Source of the DNA: Debaryomyces hansenii CBS767
Lineage: Eukaryota; Ascomycota; Pichiomycetes; Serinales; Debaryomycetaceae
Reading direction: 5' to 3'
DNA length: 64,000 nucleotides
Assembly: GCF_000006445.2 (NCBI RefSeq)
Contig: NC_006045.2
Location: 1,302,001-1,366,000, forward strand
The position numbers and the translations under genes are program-made. Positions 27,757 to 38,800 of this stretch are shown piece by piece. The first letter of the stretch is position 1; each line of letters opens with the position of its first letter. Below the pieces are notes generated by a model. The model worked only from the letters and a program-made list of their open reading frames with translations, was not told where the DNA came from and did no database searches.

Positions 27757-28539
27757 CTATTGATATTTTCCAAATATAGGCATTGCGATAGGATTGGCAA
27801 TGATATAAGAGTTTTGCTTATTTGCAACACCAGCAAAGACGTTATACCAACCCAATAGTGAGGCAATAATTGCAACGATACCGCCTGCCTTTGTTGCAGC
27901 ACTGCCAGTAAAATTTGCGGCTGCTAGGACCACAAAAAGGATATCTAATACGACAAACAAAGCAAAAAACAATAAAGTCGACTTTACTGTCAATAAAGTC
28001 ATCAAGAATGTGAAAATGAACCAGCCGATAAGAAAAAACCCAGTTGCATTAGCAAGCTGTTCCGGCTCATCAGCGTATGCGGCTGCGATACCAAATGCTT
28101 CAATATTCATGCTTCCAAATGAAAGCCAAAAACATCCATAACTAGTCAATACAGTTCCAGCAAAGCTGTTACCGATCACGAGCTCCCAAGATCCAGATAA
28201 AAACATAACAGCACCTCCATAAAACATGGCTAAACCAACAACCACATTAGGAACTTCAATCCCTGCGGCACCGCTGTAAAATAACCCGAGAACAAAAGTT
28301 GTAAGCGAATACCCAGACAATCCCACTGCTGCAGCATTCCCAAACTGATGAACAGGATATGGAGCATATCTATCTGGATTCAATGTACCTCCAAAGGCAG
28401 TCATTAACTCATGTCTATAAAACATTTTATCCCCAAGACGTATTAACTCTTCTCCATCTCCACAAATGACAATCTTACTGGGCTGGTAGCTTTCGTGAGA
28501 GACTTTTGCCTTCAATTCTATAGAGCCTGTTGATGTCAT
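27757..28539 (-). CDS. ATO/GPR1/FUN34/YaaH-family transporter, copy 2
   Basis: A 260-residue paralogue of the gene at 25747, in the same orientation. The N-termini are nearly identical (MTST-SIELK and YRHELMTAFGGTLNPDRYAP in both), and the stretch encoding the latter is nearly identical at DNA level too (around 28330-28420 against 26334-26424), while the helices have diverged. The signature position reads NAAAVGL (68-74) in place of NPAPLGL, again lacking both prolines. Six hydrophobic segments are present, and the C-terminal motif NKQNSY plus IANPI is shared. It is a plasma-membrane transporter of the acetate/ammonium export family; the substrate is unproven. Its own 5' region exceeds 1.4 kb. 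Confidence 0.93.
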   Translation of the reverse strand: MTSTGSIELKAKVSHESYQPSKIVICGDGEELIRLGDKMFYRHELMTAFGGTLNPDRYAPYPVHQFGNAAAVGLSGYSLTTFVLGLFYSGAAGIEVPNVVVGLAMFYGGAVMFLSGSWELVIGNSFAGTVLTSYGCFWLSFGSMNIEAFGIAAAYADEPEQLANATGFFLIGWFIFTFLMTLLTVKSTLLFFALFVVLDILFVVLAAANFTGSAATKAGGIVAIIASLLGWYNVFAGVANKQNSYIIANPIAMPIFGKYQ

Positions 28540-28578
28540 ATTACTTCTGTGTTAGTCTTATCTCAAAATGCTTTTTGC

Positions 28579-28582
<4 letters not shown>

Positions 28583-28610
<28 letters not shown>
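28583..28610. repeat. (TA)n tract in ATO-like copy 2 promoter
   Basis: About 28 bases of AT dinucleotide, 44-71 bases upstream of the start codon, mirroring the tract ahead of copy 1. Confidence 0.82.
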
Positions 28611-28616
<6 letters not shown>

Positions 28617-30062
28617 AGACGACCGGCCACATACCCATACCAAGAGTTTGAATCTAAGTAGATTGAGGAGTTCTATCAAGATACTTAATGAAACATGGCT
28701 AGTTTTCGTTTAGGATACAAAAACGGAAACATTTCAGTCATTGCTGATTACCCTCTGCTGGGGTTCTTGTAGTTTTGCAGTTAAAGGCTACGGATATTCA
28801 ATACATTTCGGAAATTACTTCATCAGGATTTAAGAACCGGGACGGGTATCAAGCACTTATATTTAGCACTAAGTTATATTATGGCTGCGAATCTGTATGC
28901 ATATTATTCCTTACAATAGGTAGAAGAGGAATCATACCAAAACTGGGGTAGTAAAATGGGTGTACGTATCTAAATCTGATGCATAGATGTATGTATAATC
29001 GAGCGCCCCCACAAATTCTTCATTATTGATGCAGGCTTTCGGGGTTTAGAAATTAATGCAAGAGATTTATACTTGAAATATAGTACGTGTACATGTTGCG
29101 GAGAGGAACATTCTTTCCTTTTTAAAAGTAGTGACTGCAATGCATTAGATCTACCTTCTTCGGAGATCATGCATTATAATGTAGCAAACTCCTATCATCT
29201 TGAGAAGTAAAATTGCAGAGAAAATCACATTCTCGTGGTCGACACTGCTCTATTGTAAACTTTTCCCGCCTTGAACATAGTGGAGACCTTCCAACTTGAT
29301 AAGTGTAGATGCTATTGTTAAGGGGGGGGGATTATTTATATGTTGATCTTCAAAATTTTACTACAGAAATTATATAGTTAATTGATAACCGGGGATAACA
29401 CCACATTTGGTAGTTCGGACTTTTGAGGAAGCTACATAAATCGACTAATACATACTGGCTCATGTAATCTGTAGTTTTCTACCATCAATACGTAGATAGG
29501 AATTACTGTGGTTTCATAACGATTTTGTTGGCCTTCAACAACAATGCCCATTGAAACAGAACCTAAAACGAATCACATTGAAACACTGGTTCACATATTA
29601 TGTAATTATCACTCATGTCTTTCCTAAAAATATACTTCCTAAATATCAATTTCATCCACAATAATTCACATATTTCATTCATTACGACTATGATACTTCT
29701 CATAATATATCCCCATATTATATCTTATCATTTATGTATTCCGTTCTTAACTTACCTTTTTTTCACTTCTTTAATTTTAAGCCTTTCTTCTTGGTTTATC
29801 CCGCTACAATCATTCATCTCACCAATAATCTAGATAGCATACTTCATTAACTTACTCTCATTATTGTACCCTATATTTATCTTATATAAATCCATATAAT
29901 ATTGTTACTATAACGATATCCCCACCTCAATCATATCATTCTACTAATCAAAACCCAATATATATTCTAATCTAAACGGAATAATTAAATACTTCTACCT
30001 ACTTTCGGCTAAACCAGTAAAATTTAAATGCTGCCTTTCCTTAATCATCTCACGCAATTAAA
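28611..30062. other. Long AT-rich intergenic region
   Basis: 1.45 kb holding the ATO-like copy 2 promoter and the 3' flank of the dehydrogenase gene. It contains a run of nine G at 29322-29330 and, from about 29590 to 30000, a pyrimidine-rich T/C/A stretch on the plus strand with almost no G. Short open frames at 28970-29170 (minus) and 29615-29833 (plus) have no recognisable features and are not called. Confidence 0.5.
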
Positions 30063-31070
30063 TTAGAGATACTTTGAAACCTGTTTCTCGGCGTAGTTCC
30101 AATACTTCTCTCCATTCTCACCATTCGCACCTTCTTCAATATCTTTTCTTATTATACCAAATCTACCAAAAGATAGGATCATTCTATGGTTGTTATTTTC
30201 TGATGTTACTTCAGGGGAAACAGCTGCAAACATCTCGGTGTATGCACCAAAAACTGCATCATACAAAAGTAAGTTCAAAACCGACCTAACAAAACCTGGT
30301 AAATGTCTTTGCAAGTCAGTTTTTAATCCCCCAGGGCATAATGATATTGAAACTATATTTTCATTGGAATACCTTTTTGACCACTGGATTGCATTAATAA
30401 TAACACCAGCCTTGGATTGGCCATATATTTCACCATTTGAATATTTTTTGGAAGGATCTTCAAAATTAACATCGTCCCAGTAGATCCCTCCTTTATCAGG
30501 AGCACTTAAATGAGCAGTAGAGGAAGCCCATACAACACGGCTTAAATTCGTTGGATTTTTCTTAGAAGTTTCGATAAAAAGTGGGTCCAATAACTTTTGC
30601 AATAAAAATGGTCCGAGAACATTAGTACCCCATTGTAAATCATAATCCTGTGCTGTTTTGGACCCCATGGGAGGAGTCATGACACCTGCATTATGAATGA
30701 TAATATCTAGTCTATCTTCTTCTTTTAAGAAATCGTTCGCAGTTTGCTTGATCGTAGGTAAATCACTTAAATCAAGTTTAATAAATCGTAAATTCACGTC
30801 CTTATTCTGTTCTCGTTTGATTTCCATTTGGATGTTATCTATTGCAAGTTTGGTTTTTGCTTCATTTCTAGAGAGAATATAGACCTTGGCATTACAGACA
30901 CCAGACATCAATTTAGCAGTTTGATAACCAACCCCAGTGTTACCACCAGTAACAATCACTACTTTGCCAGCTAAATCTGGGTATTCAGCAGGAATGAAAG
31001 TTGGTTTGGGAGGCCAGAAAATTGAAAGAAATTGTTTTGCTTCCGCCCAGGAAAGACTTGGTGCTAGCAT
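30063..31070 (-). CDS. Short-chain dehydrogenase/reductase (retinol-dehydrogenase-like)
   Basis: A 335-residue SDR enzyme. The cofactor motif is TGGNTGVGYQ (41-50), the structural motif NAG is at 127-129, and the catalytic residues are Ser183/184 in VVWASSTAH with Tyr216 and Lys220 in YGQSKAG. The segment WGTNVLGPFLLQKLL is typical of the WW-oxidoreductase/retinol dehydrogenase-like subgroup found in fungi. An N-terminal extension of about 30 residues with FLSIFWPPKPTF precedes the Rossmann fold. The substrate is unknown (an aldehyde, ketone or sterol-like alcohol). The promoter carries four copies of a CCGTTA(A/G)TTGCG-like motif and is followed by a Hap1-like regulator gene on the same strand. 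Confidence 0.92.
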   Translation of the reverse strand: MLAPSLSWAEAKQFLSIFWPPKPTFIPAEYPDLAGKVVIVTGGNTGVGYQTAKLMSGVCNAKVYILSRNEAKTKLAIDNIQMEIKREQNKDVNLRFIKLDLSDLPTIKQTANDFLKEEDRLDIIIHNAGVMTPPMGSKTAQDYDLQWGTNVLGPFLLQKLLDPLFIETSKKNPTNLSRVVWASSTAHLSAPDKGGIYWDDVNFEDPSKKYSNGEIYGQSKAGVIINAIQWSKRYSNENIVSISLCPGGLKTDLQRHLPGFVRSVLNLLLYDAVFGAYTEMFAAVSPEVTSENNNHRMILSFGRFGIIRKDIEEGANGENGEKYWNYAEKQVSKYL

Positions 31071-31147
31071 TTCTAACTTTTCTTTTTTAATATATTTTGC
31101 GCTGACATGGAAATTACAGACAACGTACTTCTTATATATATGGTCTC

Positions 31148-31388
31148 CGGTTAACTGCGTTATTTCTAATAGAACCTTGAATAATGAAATAACGTAACTA
31201 AAAATAAGACAACAATGCGGTTTAACTTAATTCCGTTAGTTGCGGATTAGGTAAAACCGTTAATTGCGATCCTGATATTCGCGCAGTAAGTAAACTGTTT
31301 TATAGCGGTTCAAATTTAACTCCCTTAATGGCGTTTCAGATAAAGCCGTTAATTGCGATCTTGATTGCGTGCAGTCCTACCTGCTATC
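31148..31388. promoter_or_regulatory. Repeated CCGTTAATTGCG motifs in an 89-bp tandem duplication
   Basis: Upstream of the dehydrogenase gene, related motifs occur at 31148-31159 (CGGTTAACTGCG), 31232-31246 (TCCGTTAGTTGCGGA, with inverted TCCG/CGGA ends), 31257-31269 and 31346-31358 (both CCGTTAATTGCGA). The last two lie within a diverged tandem duplication of about 89 bases (roughly 31211-31299 and 31300-31388), also marked by GCGGTT at 31217 and 31305. CCG-N7-CGG is a plausible zinc-cluster factor site; the adjacent regulator gene is the obvious candidate (inference). Confidence 0.6.
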
Positions 31389-31539
31389 GACTGATACGGT
31401 TGGTTGGGTGCAAATACGATCATCATCCATATTTATAAAAGGTTCACATAGGACCTTAAATTCAACATAAATTGTAAATCTAGGTTTCGAGATTGATATT
31501 TCCATAAAATATTAGCTTGTCTATTACCATCTACTGAGA

Positions 31540-33735
31540 TTAAAGGTCATTCAAAAAGGGATCGGTGTTATAATTAAAAAACGACAAAAATTCGTCAAAT
31601 GTCGCTTCGTAATGTATATCTTTATTCCAAAAGTCATTGATGGCTGCAGAGTTTATATTCGCTCTTGATTTTGTCACATTTTCTAAAATGGGGGAGTTTC
31701 TAAGCGCTTCTGATTGAGACTGCAAAATTTCAGCATTGTTATTACGCAAATAATTCATGAAGTACTTTAATGTAATACATATATGGTAGCAGTCAAAATA
31801 ACGTACCGAAAGGTTAGTACTCAATAAATGATATTCTTCAAACTTCAGAATTAGACCACGTAGAATTTCTTTTTCATTTCCGCCATATACTTGAACCCAT
31901 GCTAGAGTGCTGGACGAGTCGTCGAATTTGAAGCTCCTAACTGCTTCTGTTATTGAGACTTCTCCTTTTAAGCTTCTGATTAAAATCCCACTTATGAGTA
32001 AGAACACAACCTTTACAGGATTCCATATCGTAGGAGCAATTACTGTCTCAAACTCCAAGCACGTTACAATAGTAGGGTCTTTTGCAAATTCATAGCCTAC
32101 TCTGATGATATTCAACCCCGTTTCAATTACAATATGTGAATACTTTTTTCCGTGATCACCTAAACTAATAAAACACAAATATGCTAAGGAGAATAGTTTT
32201 CGCATCAACATCATACGGAGCATAAGCTCTAGTACATTATCGGCTATGTTAGCTGGATATAGCTGATCAAATGCTCTCATCTTATTATTGAGCGTGTCTT
32301 CAAACTCTGAGATCAACTTGTCAATTTCAAATATATTTATTCCCAGGTTAGCTTGCGTCAAAAGCACTGCTCGTCGGATTAATCCTGAGACAATGTGATT
32401 AAGTTTAAAGAATTTCTCTAGTTTGAGTTCTTCGGTGGGTAACCAGAGTTGCTCACTCTCCAAATTAGTGAACGGTGGATGAGTTTCAACCTCATCCTCA
32501 TGTATTAGCATGGGCACCCCTAAATCAAAAGCCTGTAGCGAATCGAAATACACAAGCAAGGCCCAAACTTTTCTCCACAAGTGTATATCGTTATTATCCA
32601 AATCGAGCAATTTAAGGTTAATCGGATCTTTATGAAGCCCATGAAGCCTAGCCATCTGTACGGCCACAGAAATTAATATATTCAAGTCTACTGCTAGATT
32701 GTCATTCTCTGGACTTTGCATGTGGTACACACGTAATAACAAAATTGCTTGGATTTTCCTGAAATCAATTTTTTCAAGACTACCAGGATTGATCATGAGC
32801 CGTTTCGAGTATTCAATATAGGAAGACGAAATATCCACATTGCACCTCAAGATATCCAGCACTAATTCACGATCGGATACCAGCAACGAATTATTATGGT
32901 GCTCCTTTAATGGTAATGTGAGGTAGGCAAACCTTAGCATAGTTAAAAGAATGGAGATTGTACTTCTCTTATAATTTATGTCCTCTTGTGAAATATGTTT
33001 CTTCTTCTTAAAGATAAGACATATCTCATTCATAAATATCTTCTCATCAAAGAATGGCGCAAATTTGTAACACACTTTGAAAAATCTTTGCACCAATGCA
33101 TTGACAATCCTGAGCGACGGGAGCTCTGGAAAATCCTCAATCAGAGCGTCTGTTTGTCCACAGATGTCAGGGGCGGGATCCTCATTGAATATTCGATCAT
33201 CTTGGATTTCAAGAAATGTATTTTTTAATTTGAACTTCTTTAATTGATCCGACATGTAATCTGCAAATAATTCCGGTGTATATTTATCGTTCATCATAAG
33301 AAACGTAGTCGATGTGGATCCAAAATAACACATTCTCAAATGCTTGACGCTCATATTAACCGATTTCTGATCCGTGTTCAATATCATGTCTTCTGTTTGT
33401 TTTTTACTCCCTTGTTCGTTGCTTTCGAGCAATGGAGGCGAGTTACTGGTAGAGAAAGTCAGCAGCTGGGAGCCCAAACCCATCAGTTGTTTCTCTATCC
33501 TTGCTTCAAGCGTAGTAATTCTCGATCTCAATTTAAATATTTCTTTTTGTAAGCTAGCTGTAGATTTACTTTCAGGGGGACCTTCCATCAACCATGCCGT
33601 TTGATCGTATTTACATAAATGACCTGTATTATTCTCGGAACAGCTCCCACAAAAAGGTGTTTTCCTATCACATTTGATCTTTTTCACCCGGCAAACTGAG
33701 CAAGACTTAGGAATTCTTACTCTATTCTTTTTCAT
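31540..33735 (-). CDS. Hap1-like Zn2Cys6 transcription factor
   Basis: A 731-residue regulator. The zinc cluster uses Cys12, 15, 22, 29, 32 and 41 (spacing x2, x6, x6, x2, x8), and the trailing HLCKYDQTAWLMEGP strongly resembles the Hap1 group. A leucine/isoleucine heptad region follows (LQKEIFKLRSRITTLEARIE, about 62-82), the expected dimerisation coiled coil. The central part fits the fungal-specific transcription factor domain, with MARLHGLHKDP and LWRKVWALLVYFDS. No heme-responsive motif was seen, so a Hap1 function in heme or oxygen sensing should not be assumed. It lies upstream of the dehydrogenase on the same strand and is divergent from LAS1. A CACGTGAC box is 85 bases upstream. Confidence 0.9.
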   Translation of the reverse strand: MKKNRVRIPKSCSVCRVKKIKCDRKTPFCGSCSENNTGHLCKYDQTAWLMEGPPESKSTASLQKEIFKLRSRITTLEARIEKQLMGLGSQLLTFSTSNSPPLLESNEQGSKKQTEDMILNTDQKSVNMSVKHLRMCYFGSTSTTFLMMNDKYTPELFADYMSDQLKKFKLKNTFLEIQDDRIFNEDPAPDICGQTDALIEDFPELPSLRIVNALVQRFFKVCYKFAPFFDEKIFMNEICLIFKKKKHISQEDINYKRSTISILLTMLRFAYLTLPLKEHHNNSLLVSDRELVLDILRCNVDISSSYIEYSKRLMINPGSLEKIDFRKIQAILLLRVYHMQSPENDNLAVDLNILISVAVQMARLHGLHKDPINLKLLDLDNNDIHLWRKVWALLVYFDSLQAFDLGVPMLIHEDEVETHPPFTNLESEQLWLPTEELKLEKFFKLNHIVSGLIRRAVLLTQANLGINIFEIDKLISEFEDTLNNKMRAFDQLYPANIADNVLELMLRMMLMRKLFSLAYLCFISLGDHGKKYSHIVIETGLNIIRVGYEFAKDPTIVTCLEFETVIAPTIWNPVKVVFLLISGILIRSLKGEVSITEAVRSFKFDDSSSTLAWVQVYGGNEKEILRGLILKFEEYHLLSTNLSVRYFDCYHICITLKYFMNYLRNNNAEILQSQSEALRNSPILENVTKSRANINSAAINDFWNKDIHYEATFDEFLSFFNYNTDPFLNDL

Positions 33736-34237
33736 TCTGCCTCTTTTGGCATCTTTTTGGCTTCAAAAGGTTTTCTACTTCAAGCCTTAGGGTTAAAAGA
33801 ATTCTTTTGATAGTGGATGCACGTGACTCAAATTATAACTCTTTAAACAATATCTATATTAGAGAATCAAAACAAAACCCATGATTAGTTCTTAACGTAG
33901 TACTAGTTTCTGGTCTTTCAAAGACGACGAAAAAAGAAAATGAAGGAAATTCTTCAAAACTAATATTTGAATTTGTTAGTCATGCCAGCAAATTCTTATA
34001 TATGCCTAGCACCAGCTTTCCAGATGTAACAAAACTTCAAGATGGCTTCCAACAGCAAAATCTACAGGGTTAATACGAATATTTTCATCTGTATGTCTGT
34101 TATACCGTAGACCGTATTATGACAGGCTCTCTTTCGTATACTCCAGAAGTAAAATAATGTTGCATGAAAATTACACAAAAGTGAACTTATAGTTGGAATT
34201 TATTCAGCTCATCTCTAAATTCTTGATACTTATAGCC
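33736..34237. promoter_or_regulatory. Divergent promoter between Hap1-like factor and LAS1
   Basis: 502 bases containing GCACGTGAC, with CACGTG at 33820-33825, a good match to the Cbf1-type site. No gene is visible. The position nearer the zinc-cluster gene suggests it acts there. Confidence 0.5.
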
Positions 34238-35635
34238 ATGTCATCCACCAAACGGTTGAAGAGAAATCCGACTATAGTATGTTATAGAGATGTACAAGAA
34301 CTAGTTATCCTAAAAGACTGGTTATATAATTTTGATGATTCCAGAGATAATAGATATCGAGCGATCCAGAAAGTAAAAGCATTATCATCTAGAGGGAAAC
34401 TACCACATGCAATAGAGTCGACATCATTGTTAACTTCTATCATATTAACTGACCCCAGCGAAGGAGGGTCTAACAATGACTCGAATGTTCTACAATTATC
34501 TTATACGATGGCTCTCATCAGATTTGTTAATGGGTTGCTAGATCCATTTCAACAGTCGAATTTTGCGATACCACTACACCAGTTAGCAAAAAACCTTAAT
34601 CTTCCTAGTTTCTTTGTTGAATTAAGACATATGGGGACACATGAGTCATTACCCAATTTAAATATTTTGAGAATAGCAAGTAGACAGGCTTTAAATTGGT
34701 TGTACGATAATTACTGGAATCACGTCGAAGAGACAGACGACTTGGAAGATTCCGAAGATAATGAAGGTGAAAAATTAGAGATAAATAGAGTCACACCCAT
34801 TATTGAGTCTTGCATTACAAATTTGAAAGTTTTCAAGAAAATTCGGAAGCAGGATTTAAGTCTAGTAATTAAATTTGGAAATTCCTCAGAGTCAGGCATA
34901 AAATATTGGAAAGCAATTGGTAATCTAAAGGGTCGTTTACTAGGAGACCCAGAAGTTCTTATTAAGACACTAATATTCAAGAACTTTTTAGTTTATAACC
35001 ACGACAAACTTCAAGCTAAGGAATCTAAAAAGTACAGATTTAATTATTTACTCATTAAACTATACAAACCGCTCATAGAAGAGTTTGGGACTGATTTTAA
35101 ATTGCAGTTGTTATTTGATATTTTCAGTTCCTTAAATGCATATATACATGATGATATTCAATCCTTGGATATGAAGCTCGGCTTCGAATTCAAGCATGGA
35201 GATGAGATAAAACAAATTAAAGAATGGGCTTCATTCCTTATTCTGGACCTCTTGTTGCTTCGCACTGTTACTTCAGAGATATACAAATGTGATTCATATG
35301 AGGTACTTGTCAACTTAATGATTAATAAAATTCAAAAAGTCGATATAAACTACCAGCTTGAATTCATGCAGGTACTACAATCTTCGCTTGAAAAATTGCA
35401 AGCAAACTCACAAAGTAAAAAGGATTTGTGCTCTAAAGTAACCGCATTATACAAGCAAACAAAGATTAAATCTCTAGCGGCCCCACCATCATTGGATGAT
35501 ATACTAAACGGTGCTATATCAGAGGAATCATCTGAAAGACCCTCAAAAAAGCAAAAGACCGCCACACATATTAAGCCTATATTCTTATTTAAAGAGCATT
35601 CGAGCTGGAACCCAGTACCGTTTGGTACGTCTTAA
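34238..35635 (+). CDS. LAS1: Pre-rRNA ITS2 endonuclease Las1
   Basis: A 465-residue protein starting at the ATG at 34238; the frame extends 15 codons further only through a TTG. The N-terminal HEPN domain begins NPTIVCYRDVQELVILKDWLY and contains the catalytic RNase motif RHMGTHE (about 130-136, the R-x4-6-H arrangement), followed by LPNLNILRIASRQALNWLY, typical of Las1. The middle region is acidic. The C-terminus ends in VPFG-type sequence (FKEHSSWNPVPFGTS), the element by which Las1 engages its partner Grc3. Las1 cleaves ITS2 at the C2 site during 60S ribosome biogenesis in the nucleus. Confidence 0.94.
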   Translation: MSSTKRLKRNPTIVCYRDVQELVILKDWLYNFDDSRDNRYRAIQKVKALSSRGKLPHAIESTSLLTSIILTDPSEGGSNNDSNVLQLSYTMALIRFVNGLLDPFQQSNFAIPLHQLAKNLNLPSFFVELRHMGTHESLPNLNILRIASRQALNWLYDNYWNHVEETDDLEDSEDNEGEKLEINRVTPIIESCITNLKVFKKIRKQDLSLVIKFGNSSESGIKYWKAIGNLKGRLLGDPEVLIKTLIFKNFLVYNHDKLQAKESKKYRFNYLLIKLYKPLIEEFGTDFKLQLLFDIFSSLNAYIHDDIQSLDMKLGFEFKHGDEIKQIKEWASFLILDLLLLRTVTSEIYKCDSYEVLVNLMINKIQKVDINYQLEFMQVLQSSLEKLQANSQSKKDLCSKVTALYKQTKIKSLAAPPSLDDILNGAISEESSERPSKKQKTATHIKPIFLFKEHSSWNPVPFGTS

Positions 35636-35880
35636 TCATCCCGGGCCTCCCTCTAAAGGTGTATTTCTAATCCAGAATCTATAACTAAATACTTGTAAAT
35701 AGCCAGCTAGTTTATGATAATGTGTTATATACAGGATGTTTAATGTGGCGGCTAGTTTATCGTTATCTAATCACTTCCCTCACATACTAATTCACTATAC
35801 TATACTAACTATTTAGTAATCCTGATAAAGCTGCATCATTAATACAGTAGACATAAAGGGATATCGAATTTGTTTGCAAA

Positions 35881-38800
35881 ATGAGTCCACAATGGATGCC
35901 GCAAAATATTCAGAAAAGACTATTGCTTTATGTTTTACAACAGCTTTCATTGTTTTCAGAGATTGATTTACCTAACTTGGAAGAGGTATCATTAAATAAT
36001 ATTGTGTTGAAAAATGTATCCATAGACCCTGACAAAGTAGGCAAGTTACCTGGTTGTAACTTAAGATATGGACAAGTGGGTAGTTTAGAATTGAATGGAG
36101 GAGTCATGGGTGGAGTTAGCATTGATGCTAATAATGTGGAAATTGTCATTGCCCCAGATTTTGATATGAAAGAAGAAATTAGTAATAATGTTCAATTTCT
36201 GTTGGCTCAAAGTACGGCTGATCTTGCCAATACTTTAATGGTTGATAAATCATCCAATGAATATGAATCATCCGACGATGAGACAGATACAGTGATGCCT
36301 TCAGTGTCGTCTAAGTCCAGATCAAATTCAAGCTCATCTGGCACCTCCGCAAGAACAAGACCCTCTGCATTAAGTGGAGTTATGACTAAAGCAGTCGAAA
36401 TGGCTTTGCTGAGGTTGCAAGTTAAGGTAACTAATTTGAATATCAAGATAGTCTCAGAATCAACAGATTTAGTCTTAAAAGTTGACGAGGCGTTATTGAA
36501 CACTATCAATGGCACAAGGCATGTCAAGATTAAGGGTGTTAAATTGATTACTTTGAAGCCTGAGGTGAACCCTGGTGAATCTTCGGATGACAGTCCGGAG
36601 CAAGAATCGCCAAAAGAATCAGAAAACAGCAATACTTCTGACGATGACGAAGATAACGATAATGATTACGGTGATGAATCTTTAATGAACAGCATGGTGT
36701 TTACTCATGATGAAGCTAGCTCGATCTATATGAGTGCAACATCCCAATCTTTTAACAAACCGAGCAATAACGATGACACGGCTCCTACAGAGACAGCACC
36801 AGACAACAAAGAATCGCCAATATTACTACATATTGATGACATAGATATTGAATTCGAGGGACTAAGTAATATTACAAATTTAGAAATTGACGTAGGTGAA
36901 ATCAAAGTTGCAGCTGTCCCAATAACACCAACTATAATATCAATTTTCAATAATATATCACATAATCTTAAACTAAAGTATTACCAACAACGCAAACTGA
37001 ACATACATAAACAAAGATTTAAATCAAACTTAAGTTTCCCCCAATATGCTGATGACAATGATGAAATTGAAGATGAAAATGAACAAATGCCCATATTAGA
37101 TGATAATGGAGCTTCCTCAGGTCCTTTTTTTGATAAACTTCGGATACATAACATTATAGTAAGTGCAACATCAGCCTTGTTACCAACAGGACAATTTGCA
37201 TCTGCGTCTAATTCACTTAATTTTATTTTTCACAACCTTAATATAAAATATAAAAATGAAGCACTTATTTACGGCGGTATTGAAGTCTTCAAAATTGTCA
37301 AGATTACAAATGATCAGGAAATTGAGGTTCTTAAATTTAATAATAGCACTGCACCAACTAATACAGAACCAAACCCATCAGACGAACCTGCTGGATCAAC
37401 ATCAGCACCTTCTAATTCTTCTAAGGCTGATATTCGTTTTGAAGCTTTCACGAAACTTGATAATGAAATAAAACATCTAGAATTTACAAGTTTGTTTTCA
37501 AAACAGGCTTTTGTAAACTTGGATAAGTCTGTTTTACTCTTACTATCGAATTTCGGTATTTCTGTATCATCGATCTATGACAGTTATAATACAATGAGAT
37601 CTACAATGAATTCAGTGAACCTGTTTAAGGCTAATACAAACATTAATGGGGAACCCAGAGATGCTTCATCAATTGGAGTAGCGAAAGAATCAAATCTTCA
37701 AATTATATTACAAACGGCGTCAACTACAATAAACATAAAACTTTCCGATAACCTAAATTTAAAAGCTGTTATATATCCCATTTCATTTAATTTGTTAAAA
37801 CAAGGTATGAGTATTAATAAAATATTGATAAGTACTGTTTCTAGTGGGATTGAAACTCTAATATCTACGTTGTCTAATATTCAATTATCAACTAAATCAC
37901 AAGAATTTAAATCATTTAGTAATAAATCCGGATACTCTAAGGGTAGCAATGATTCATTTCCTCGTGAAACTATACTTGGTTCAAACCTAACATTGAGTCT
38001 ATCCAAAATCTCGTCTAAAGCCAGCCTAAAGGAATTGAAACTTTTAATTGGGGATTTTGCTGATTTTGCATCATCCTGGCAATTATTATCGTTGCAGGTT
38101 AATTCTTTGAAAAATTCTGTTAAAGATAAAGGATTTGTTATGAGTAGTAAATCCAATAAGAATGAAAGCTCTTCAATGCTACTGAACTCGATGTATTTTA
38201 ATCAAAGACGATCGAGAAGGTCTAACTTCAATAACCCTAGTTTGGTGAACACAAACCGTTCTAACTTAGTGTCTTTTAGATTATACGTTGATCATATTGA
38301 ATTCTGCATAACAAATGTTTTACCGAAATTAGGGGATTTTGATTTCCAACTAGAAAAGGTATCTTTCTACAAGCTCAACAATGATATACAAGGCTCGATT
38401 CATACTGTGAAAGTTGATAGGAATTTAGGGAATGGGGAAGCTGTAAACGATTTTATTTATGAATTTCAACGAAAAAGGTGTAACAAAATCAATATTCCTT
38501 TGATTCTAGTTAATATTAAAAGTAACGACAAAGCAAATACCATAGATATATCCTTGCGGAATTTCTTGATTGAATATTACACACGCTGGCTTGAATTATT
38601 GGAAAAAGAAATTGATGAAAATGCCGTTCTACATGACATTACAGGCCAAAAGAGAGAATCAAGTTCCCTCAATTCACCCTCTAAAAGGCTTGATATTAGG
38701 TTTTCATTATACGATTGTGTAATTGGGTTGAATCCTGGGAGATTGGATTGCAAGAGCTTATTAATTATAAACAAGGGTAATTCCGACGTAACTTTTGGAT

